In this document: in pieces, positions 58,440 to 64,000 of the stretch
Numbering within the stretch: the stretch's first letter is position 1
Layout of the letters: every line of letters starts with the position of its first letter
Source: Erythrobacter sp047872805
Lineage (GTDB): Bacteria > Pseudomonadota > Alphaproteobacteria > Sphingomonadales > Sphingomonadaceae
Length of the DNA stretch: 64,000 bases
Assembly (NCBI RefSeq): GCF_047872805.1
Contig: NZ_JBLQUK010000001.1
Span: forward strand, 248,001 to 312,000
Direction: 5' to 3'
Position numbers and translations under genes: made by a program
The notes under the pieces: generated by a model
What the model saw: only the letters and a program-made list of their open reading frames with translations
The model's database searches: none
What the model was told of the DNA's origin: nothing

Positions 58440-59357
58440 TCAGCCGTGAGCGTTCGCCTCGGTGATGCGGTAAATGATGTTGGTAGTATAAAAGGAGCGC
58501 ATCGGCTGTCCGCTGGCATCGAGTGCAGGCTCGAACTCCGCATCTTCCATTTCCTCGCACGCTTTACTTTCGAGCCGCTCGGTCTCGGTGGATTCGAACA
58601 GCTTGCACTCTGATACACTTCCATCTTCATCGACGATGACGCGCATCCTAATGATTGCTTGTTCGCCACGGTTAAGTGCTGAGCGCGTGTAGTACTTCTG
58701 AATCTCGCGGGCGACCTCTTGCTCGTTTGTCCAGCGCGCTAATCGGGTGAACTGCTTGTGCTGCTCAACATCAAGTCCCCATGCACGTACGAAGTCGGCA
58801 GAGCACACGTCAAGCGCCTGTAAGGGCGGCCCCATGTCGCCAGTCTCGAATGACAAAGCATATCCGCCATGCCCGAACTGTACGCGGGTTATGGAAGAAG
58901 CTTCCTCGAGATCGATCTGGGGAAGTGTGCGCAGCGCGCCTTCTGGTTCAGTTTCCGTTACGTCATTGATTTCGATCCTTGAGAATATGGCCGCAGGGCC
59001 AAAGCCAACCACCTCTCCGCGCTGGCTATCAGTTTGCGGAAAACCTTCATCCTCTTCGAGCTTAAGGCGTGTGATGACCTGTCTGAATTGGCGGATCTTC
59101 GGACCGGCTAGCGTCATGCCAAACCCAGTTGCAGGCCCGGCTTGCTCGATGTAGAGGAGGTACTGATCCTCGCGGTCCGAAAAAGTGCGCGCTAGGCGAC
59201 AGTAGTCTTCGCCGAAATCGATATTCCAATCTGAGTTCGGCATGAGTCGCTCGACCCTGTCAGGCCCATTTTGCGCCACAAGGTTAGCCGGGAAAGCAGT
59301 GAGCGTAGCGACAACTGCTATCCAGCCCGTATTGTCCCAAGAAAGTATGCGACCCAT
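58440..59357 (-). CDS. Exported protein with TonB-C-like domain
   Basis: The 305-residue protein has a signal peptide (WIAVVATLTAFPANLVAQ) and a C-terminal TonB-type domain (IIRMRVIVDEDGSVSECK, ERLESKACEEMEDAEFEPAL, FYTTNIIYRI). The middle (residues 40-200) is unlike any family I recognise. It lacks the membrane anchor and Pro-rich stretch of a working TonB, so it is probably a periplasmic protein sharing only the fold. Its Shine-Dalgarno GGAGGT lies in a hairpin stem. Base composition is lower in GC than the neighbours (30 of 60 at 58621-58680). It converges with DUF445. Confidence 0.75.
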   Translation of the reverse strand: MGRILSWDNTGWIAVVATLTAFPANLVAQNGPDRVERLMPNSDWNIDFGEDYCRLARTFSDREDQYLLYIEQAGPATGFGMTLAGPKIRQFRQVITRLKLEEDEGFPQTDSQRGEVVGFGPAAIFSRIEINDVTETEPEGALRTLPQIDLEEASSITRVQFGHGGYALSFETGDMGPPLQALDVCSADFVRAWGLDVEQHKQFTRLARWTNEQEVAREIQKYYTRSALNRGEQAIIRMRVIVDEDGSVSECKLFESTETERLESKACEEMEDAEFEPALDASGQPMRSFYTTNIIYRITEANAHG

Positions 59358-59363
59358 AACAAG

Positions 59364-59395
59364 ACCTCCGCCGTACAGGTTAGCTCGGCGGAGGT
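59364..59395 (-). promoter_or_regulatory. Hairpin enclosing the Shine-Dalgarno of the TonB-C-domain gene
   Basis: On the minus strand ACCUCCGCCG (59395-59386) pairs perfectly with CGGCGGAGGU (59373-59364) across a 12-base loop. The SD GGAGGU (59369-59364) is wholly inside the 3' arm, 6 bases from the AUG at 59357. On the plus strand the same stem is followed by TTTTC, and it also lies 29 bases after the etfA stop, so a partial terminator role is possible. Confidence 0.7.
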
Positions 59396-59424
59396 TTTCT
59401 GCAACCTTCAGAAATTCGAAAGCC

Positions 59425-60354
59425 TTACAGCGCCCCGGTCAATTCCGGCACAGCGTTGAACAGGTCCGCAACCAGGCCGATGTCAGCGACCTGAAAGATC
59501 GGGGCGTCTTCGTCCTTGTTGATCGCGATGATGACCTTTGAATCCTTCATGCCCGCAAGGTGCTGGATCGCGCCGGAAATGCCGATTGCGATATAGACTT
59601 CGGGGGCGACGATCTTGCCGGTCTGGCCTACCTGGTAATCATTGGGGACATAGCCCGCGTCGACGGCGGCGCGCGATGCACCGATGGCTGCGCCCAGTTT
59701 ATCGGCGAGCGGGTTGATCACGGCTTCGAAAGTCTCGCTGTCCTTCAGCGCGCGTCCGCCCGATACGATGATCTTGGCGCTGGCGAGTTCGGGGCGCTCG
59801 CTCTTGGCGACTTCGCGGCTGACGAAGCTCGAAATGCCGGCGTCTCCGGGGCCGCTTGCGTCCTCGATTGCAGCCGAACCGCCTTCGGGCTCGGCTTTTT
59901 CAAAAGCGGTGCCGCGCACGGTGATAACCAGCTTGGGATCGGAGGATTCGACGGTGGCGATGGCGTTGCCAGCATAGATCGGCCGGGTGAAGGTCTTGGG
60001 CCCTTCAACCGAAAGAATGTCCGAAATCTGCATCACATCGAGATGCGCAGCAACGCACGGGGCGATGTTCTTGCCCGAGGTTGTTGCTGGCGAGAGGAAG
60101 GCGTCATAATCCGCCATCAAACCGGCAATCAGTGGCGCGACGTTTTCAGCCAGAAACGCGCCATAGGCGGCGTCATCGGCCTTCACGACCTTTGAAACGC
60201 CTGCAATCCTGGCTGCGGCTTCGGCAACCGAGCCGCAATTCTCGCCAGCAACTAGCGCAGTGACTTCGCCCAATTTGCCCGCAGCGGTCACGACCGCGAG
60301 GGTCGCATCGTTCACTTTGGTGTTGTCGTGTTCGACCAGAACCAGAGTTTTCAT
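59425..60354 (-). CDS. etfA: Electron transfer flavoprotein, alpha subunit
   Basis: EtfA (309 residues) binds FAD and passes electrons from acyl-CoA dehydrogenases to the quinone pool via ETF dehydrogenase. The C-terminal FAD domain shows IIVSGGRALKD, AAVDAGYVPNDYQVGQTG and AIGISGAIQHLAGMKDS, followed by INKDEDAPIFQ. It is 31 bases after etfB in one operon. The N-terminal part starts with KTLVLVEHDN. Confidence 0.95.
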   Translation of the reverse strand: MKTLVLVEHDNTKVNDATLAVVTAAGKLGEVTALVAGENCGSVAEAAARIAGVSKVVKADDAAYGAFLAENVAPLIAGLMADYDAFLSPATTSGKNIAPCVAAHLDVMQISDILSVEGPKTFTRPIYAGNAIATVESSDPKLVITVRGTAFEKAEPEGGSAAIEDASGPGDAGISSFVSREVAKSERPELASAKIIVSGGRALKDSETFEAVINPLADKLGAAIGASRAAVDAGYVPNDYQVGQTGKIVAPEVYIAIGISGAIQHLAGMKDSKVIIAINKDEDAPIFQVADIGLVADLFNAVPELTGAL

Positions 60355-60385
60355 GTCCTAAATCCTTCTTTCACCGGGCCGCCGA

Positions 60386-61132
60386 TCAGGCGATGCCCAG
60401 CGCCTTGATTTTCTCAACCAGCGCAGCAACGTCCTCGACCTTCACTCCGGCCTGACGAACCGGTGGTTCGCTGACATTGGTGGTGGTAAGGCGCGGGGTG
60501 ATGTCGACCCCGTAGTCGCCGGGCGTCTTGACATCGAGCTGCTTCTTCTTGGCCTTCATGATGTTCGGCAGCGAAGCATAGCGCGGTTCGTTCAGGCGCA
60601 GGTCTGTGGTTACAATCGCCGGAAGCGACAACTTAACCGTTTCAAGCCCGCCATCGATCTCGCGCTTTACTGTTACGCTACTCCCATCGACTTCAACAGT
60701 GTTGGCAAAGGTGCCTTGCGGGCGGCCCATCAGCGCGGCGAGCATCTGTCCGGTCTGGTTAGAGTCGTCGCTGATCGACTGCTTGCCGAGCAATACCAGT
60801 CCGGGCTGTTCTTCATCGGCGATTGCCTTGAGGATCTTGGCCACTGCCAGTGGTTCAACTTCTTCATCGCTTTCCACCAGGATGGCGCGGTCTGCACCCA
60901 TGGCGAGCGCGGTGCGCAACGTTTCCTGCGCCTTGGCCGGACCAACCGAAACCGCGATGATTTCCTCGGCCTTGCCCGCTTCCTTGATGCGAATCGCCTC
61001 TTCGACAGCGATTTCGTCGAACGGGTTCATGCTCATCTTGACGTTGGCAAGATCAACGCCGGTGCCATCCGCCTTGACGCGGGGCTTCACGTTGTAATCG
61101 ATCACCCGTTTGACGGGGACGAGGATTTTCAT
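60386..61132 (-). CDS. etfB: Electron transfer flavoprotein, beta subunit
   Basis: EtfB (248 residues) starts MKILVPVKRVIDYNVKPRV and has MSMNPFDEIAVEEAIRIKE, SVGPAKAQETLRTALAMGAD and GKQSISDDSNQTGQMLA, which match the AMP-binding subunit. AAGGA precedes the ATG. It is first in the etfBA operon, and a LiuR-like palindrome lies 47-62 bases upstream. Confidence 0.95.
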   Translation of the reverse strand: MKILVPVKRVIDYNVKPRVKADGTGVDLANVKMSMNPFDEIAVEEAIRIKEAGKAEEIIAVSVGPAKAQETLRTALAMGADRAILVESDEEVEPLAVAKILKAIADEEQPGLVLLGKQSISDDSNQTGQMLAALMGRPQGTFANTVEVDGSSVTVKREIDGGLETVKLSLPAIVTTDLRLNEPRYASLPNIMKAKKKQLDVKTPGDYGVDITPRLTTTNVSEPPVRQAGVKVEDVAALVEKIKALGIA

Positions 61133-61176
61133 GGGTTGTCCTTCCTGTCTAAACTCTCGGCTTGCGCCCTATCTCG

Positions 61177-61194
61177 CGTTTACGTAAACGTCAA
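61177..61194. promoter_or_regulatory. LiuR-like (MerR) palindrome upstream of etfB
   Basis: CGTTTACGTAAACG (61177-61190) is a perfect palindrome, and read on the minus strand the span 61194-61179 is TTGACGTTTACGTAAA. This resembles the LiuR motif of MerR-type regulators of branched-chain amino acid and fatty-acid breakdown, pathways whose acyl-CoA dehydrogenases use ETF. A role for this site is inference from the motif and its position. Confidence 0.5.
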
Positions 61195-61287
61195 GCAGAG
61201 TGCGCGCCATCCGATTTCGAATTCTTGCCGAGCCTTGCCAAGATCAGGCCGTCTCGTCCATCATCTTTAATGCAAGGGAGATTTGCG

Positions 61288-61830
61288 ATGGTTCATAGCG
61301 CTTTCATAGCAGCGATCAGGGTGCTTGCGTGCGCTTGCTTGGGTGCATCCTCGTTTGCTGCATCGGCGCAAGAGACGCGGGTTGGCGAAACCGGGTTCGT
61401 ATCACCGCCCGCAACGCTTGATCAGGTGGATTGGCTGGTCGGGCAATGGACCGGCGACGGCATTGGCGGCGCGCCTGCGATGGAAAGCTGGCTCCCGCCA
61501 AGGGGCACCACCATGGTCGGGACCTTCGTTCAGCAAACGGATGAAGGCGCGATCCGCTTTACCGAGCATATGTACCTGTTGGAGGAAGAGGGCACGTTGG
61601 TGCTGCGCCTCAAGCACTTCAACGCCGACCTTACCGGGTGGGAAGAAAAAGCCGACATGCTCACCTTTCGGCTTGTGGCGATAGAACCCTGCGCGGCCTA
61701 TTTTCACGCGCTGACACTCCGCTGCGCCGATCCAGATGCGCCGGGCGAAGGCCTTGTCGCAGCGGTGCGGATGAGCAATGGCGGCGAGCTTTTGTTTCAG
61801 TTCGCCGCCATGCGACAGTCAGAAAAATAG
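61288..61830 (+). CDS. Exported DUF6265-like protein
   Basis: The 180-residue protein has a signal peptide (IRVLACACLGASSFAASAQ) and a lipocalin-like beta-rich body beginning LDQVDWLVGQWTGDG, SWLPPRGTTMVGTFV and TEHMYLLEEEGTLVLRLKHF. It matches my recollection of the DUF6265 family (THAP4/lipocalin-like), function unknown. AGGGAG 7 bases before the ATG supports the start at 61288 over the open upstream frame. It is divergent from etfB and ends 4 bases from the sucC stop. Confidence 0.75.
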   Translation: MVHSAFIAAIRVLACACLGASSFAASAQETRVGETGFVSPPATLDQVDWLVGQWTGDGIGGAPAMESWLPPRGTTMVGTFVQQTDEGAIRFTEHMYLLEEEGTLVLRLKHFNADLTGWEEKADMLTFRLVAIEPCAAYFHALTLRCADPDAPGEGLVAAVRMSNGGELLFQFAAMRQSEK

Positions 61831-61834
61831 GCGC

Positions 61835-63049
61835 CTACGCGGCCTTCTTCACCTCGGCGACAATCTTGCGTGCGGCGTCGCCCAGATCATCTGCGGCGAC
61901 AATCGGCAGGCCTGAATTGGCGAGGATTTCCTTGCCCTGCTGCACATTGGTGCCTTCGAGGCGCACGACCAGCGGAACCGAGAGGTTCACATCTTTCGCC
62001 GCCTGAACAATGCCGTTGGCGATCACGTCGCATTTCATAATCCCGCCAAAGATGTTGACGAGAATGCCTTCGACAGCCGGGTCTTTCAGAATGATCTTGA
62101 ACGCTGCGGTTACTTTCTCCGTGGTCGCGCCGCCGCCAACGTCAAGGAAATTGGCCGGGAACGCCCCGTTCAGTTTGATGATGTCCATCGTCGCCATGGC
62201 AAGGCCTGCGCCATTGACCATGCAGCCGATATTGCCGTCAAGCTTGATATAGGCGAGGTCAAACTCGCTCGCTTCGACTTCGGCGGGATCTTCTTCGGTC
62301 TCGTCGCGCATCGCTTCAATCGCGGGATGACGATACAGCGCGTTGCCATCAAAGCTCATCTTGGTGTCCAGCACCAGCAGATCGGCATTGCCATCGGCAT
62401 CAGGCTTGGTTTCAACCAGCGGATTGATTTCGAGCATTTCGCAATCGCTTGCAACAAAGGCGGCGTAAAGCTGCGCGGCGAGTTTCTGACATTTCTTGTT
62501 GAGATCGCCCGTCAGGCCGAGCGCGAAAGCCACCGCGCGGCCATGATGCGCCATAAAGCCCTGCGCGGGATCAATCGTGATCGTGGTGATTTTCTCAGGC
62601 GTGTTGTGCGCCACATCCTCAATATCCATGCCGCCTTCGGTAGAGGCGACCATTGCAACCCGGCCTGAGGCACGATCGACTAGCATGGCCAGGTAATATT
62701 CGCTTTCGATGTCAACGCCGTCGGTCACATACAGGCGGTTTACCTGCTTTCCATCCGCACCGGTCTGGATCGTCACCAGCGTGTTGCCGAGCATTTCCTT
62801 GGCGTGACTTTCCACCTCATCGAGCGAAAAGGCGAGGCGAACGCCGCCCTTGGCGTCCGCTGGCAGCTCCTTGAACTTGCCCTTGCCGCGCCCGCCCGCG
62901 TGGATCTGTGCCTTGACGACATAGAGCGGGCCAGGAAGCGCCTTTGCCCCGGCAAGCGCCTCTTCGACGGTGAGTGCGGCATGACCTGCCGGAACCGCGA
63001 TGCCATGTTCCTTGAGCAATTCCTTGGCCTGATATTCATGGACGTTCAT
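61835..63049 (-). CDS. sucC: ADP-forming succinate-CoA ligase, beta subunit
   Basis: SucC (404 residues) acts in the TCA cycle. The ATP-grasp domain starts MNVHEYQAKELLKEHGI; AQIHAGGRGKGKFKEL and DCEMLEINPLV follow, and GGGATTEKVTAAFKII, NIFGGIMKCD and RLEGTNVQQGKEIL close it. ATG 63049 is the family start with AAAGGGA upstream. No sucD is next to it downstream, in contrast to most operons; it may be elsewhere or beyond other genes. Confidence 0.95.
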   Translation of the reverse strand: MNVHEYQAKELLKEHGIAVPAGHAALTVEEALAGAKALPGPLYVVKAQIHAGGRGKGKFKELPADAKGGVRLAFSLDEVESHAKEMLGNTLVTIQTGADGKQVNRLYVTDGVDIESEYYLAMLVDRASGRVAMVASTEGGMDIEDVAHNTPEKITTITIDPAQGFMAHHGRAVAFALGLTGDLNKKCQKLAAQLYAAFVASDCEMLEINPLVETKPDADGNADLLVLDTKMSFDGNALYRHPAIEAMRDETEEDPAEVEASEFDLAYIKLDGNIGCMVNGAGLAMATMDIIKLNGAFPANFLDVGGGATTEKVTAAFKIILKDPAVEGILVNIFGGIMKCDVIANGIVQAAKDVNLSVPLVVRLEGTNVQQGKEILANSGLPIVAADDLGDAARKIVAEVKKAA

Positions 63050-63205
63050 GAGCGATGATCCCTTTAATCTGTCAGGCCCCGGCCACTCTGTCGGCGGACA
63101 GGCGTCCTGGGGAGAGGTTGGTTGCGGAGCGCCTAAGCACGTCTCGGCGCACTTGAAAAGTGCAGAAGAGCGCTTCAGGAGGGCGCAGCGCAGGAATAAC
63201 CAAAA

Positions 63206-63982
63206 ATGATAGATCAGGGCCGGTTTCAGGAAATTATCCGCGAGGCGGGCCGTATCGCCCATGCGCGCTGGCCCGGCGGCGGCTATATTCTGGAAAGCTG
63301 GGACAAAACTCCCGGGGACCCCGTCAGCGAGGCAGATATTGCCGTCGATGTGTTTCTGCGCCGCGAATTGTCCCTGTTGCTGCCATCCGCCGCATGGCTT
63401 TCCGAAGAAACCGCCGACGACAAGGCGCGCACCGCCAGCGATCTCATCTGGTTGGTCGATCCGATTGACGGCACCCGCGATTATGTGCGCGGGCGCTCTG
63501 GCTGGGCGGTATCCGTCGCTCTCATCAGCAGCGGTCGCCCGTTGATCGGAATGCTGGCCGCACCCGCCCGCTCAGAGGAGTGGTTTGCCGTCGCCGGGAA
63601 AGGCGCGTGGCTCAACGATGTGCCGCTCAAAGCGAGTGCGCGAAGTGTGTTCGCGGGCGCGCGCGTGCCTGCCGATCAATTGCCGAGCGCGGATTCCGAT
63701 CTGGTTCTGGTGGACAAACCCAATTCGATCGCGCTCAGGATCGCCATGGTTGCCGACAACCGCGCCGACCTGTTGGCCACATTGCGGTGGGGCTTTGAAT
63801 GGGACATTGCCGCAGCGACGCTGATTGCGCGCGAGGCCGGGGCGCGAGTATCCGACGCCTTTGGTCAGCCGCTGGCCTACAACAAGCACGATCCGCGCGA
63901 TTTCGGCGTGCTGGTCTGCGCTCCGGGCATCCATGCCGCAGCGGTCGATCGCTTGGCTGAGCGCGCCAAAGCCCTGCGTTAA
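63206..63982 (+). CDS. 3'(2'),5'-bisphosphate nucleotidase family (CysQ-like)
   Basis: The 258-residue protein is of the inositol-monophosphatase superfamily. The lithium-sensitive metal site is present: SEADIAVDVFL, WLSEETADD, WLVDPIDGTRDYVRGR and FEWDIAAATLIAREAG. CysQ hydrolyses PAP from sulfate assimilation, and the DPIDGTRDYVRG form is CysQ-like; an inositol monophosphatase role is an alternative. It is divergent from sucC and ends 18 bases before the right edge. Confidence 0.82.
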   Translation: MIDQGRFQEIIREAGRIAHARWPGGGYILESWDKTPGDPVSEADIAVDVFLRRELSLLLPSAAWLSEETADDKARTASDLIWLVDPIDGTRDYVRGRSGWAVSVALISSGRPLIGMLAAPARSEEWFAVAGKGAWLNDVPLKASARSVFAGARVPADQLPSADSDLVLVDKPNSIALRIAMVADNRADLLATLRWGFEWDIAAATLIAREAGARVSDAFGQPLAYNKHDPRDFGVLVCAPGIHAAAVDRLAERAKALR

Positions 63983-64000
63983 GGCAATTTACCTGCGGGA

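Noticed and set aside
63149..63163. Short hairpin GCACTT-GAA-AAGTGC between sucC and cysQ-like genes
   Set aside because: Six base pairs with a three-base loop and no T-run; too short to assign a function.
1..64000. CRISPR arrays, insertion sequences, integrases, rRNA or toxin-antitoxin genes
   Set aside because: Looked for by repeat pattern and protein motif across the window; none found.

Overview
The window looks like a chromosomal segment of an alphaproteobacterium of the Sphingomonadales, most likely Erythrobacteraceae. This rests on family resemblance, not on a database search: cell-cycle regulators SciP (DUF1153) and TrcR (DUF1013), the nadD-rsfS-rlmH-envC-ctpA run, DUF1192, a PlcP/glycosyltransferase pair and high GC with a strong third-position bias. 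No rRNA, tRNA, insertion sequence, integrase or CRISPR array was seen.

Layout. 1-18.3 kb is core: a ligase-associated MBL exonuclease (cut by the left edge), clpA, a DUF1192 protein, a quinone oxidoreductase, a metallophosphoesterase-glycosyltransferase operon behind a Pho-box-like array (read here as phosphate-starvation lipid remodelling, plcP-agt), trcR, fadD, a bactofilin/LytM pair, proA, nadD, rsfS, rlmH, envC, ctpA, dsbB and coq7. 18.4-43.2 kb is a surface-polysaccharide locus. It begins with wecB-wecC (UDP-ManNAcA) and a UDP-glucuronate-type epimerase. A tightly coupled plus-strand operon follows (22.8-34.6 kb): two glycosyltransferases, a CBS-aminotransferase fusion, an HpcH/HpaI aldolase, an initiating sugar-phosphate transferase, an AsnB-type amidotransferase, a CMP-nonulosonate cytidylyltransferase, a flippase, a NeuB-type synthase, a NeuD/PglD acyltransferase and a NeuC/LegG hydrolysing epimerase. 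It converges on a minus-strand export/polymerisation operon (43.2-34.6 kb): a WbpM/PglF-type 4,6-dehydratase, a Wza-like exporter, a BY-kinase, an unknown protein and two O-antigen polymerase/ligase-like proteins. Together these supply every step of a UDP-linked legionaminic-acid-type route.

43.3-64 kb returns to core genes: fabI, brkB-like, dnaJ-like, pdxH, phzF-like, a class-C-like serine hydrolase lipoprotein, mnmA, an unknown gene coupled to sciP, a GlsB-like membrane protein, an RND efflux pair whose pump carries an extra membrane insert, DUF445, a TonB-C-domain protein whose Shine-Dalgarno lies in a hairpin, etfBA behind a LiuR-like palindrome, a DUF6265-like protein, sucC and a CysQ-like phosphatase.

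The most interesting points are the nonulosonate locus with its CBS-aminotransferase fusion and aldolase, the Pho-box/plcP/agt unit, a probable ATT start for rlmH, the SD-sequestering hairpin, and the RND insertion. All functions are inferred from sequence motifs read by eye; no homology search was run.
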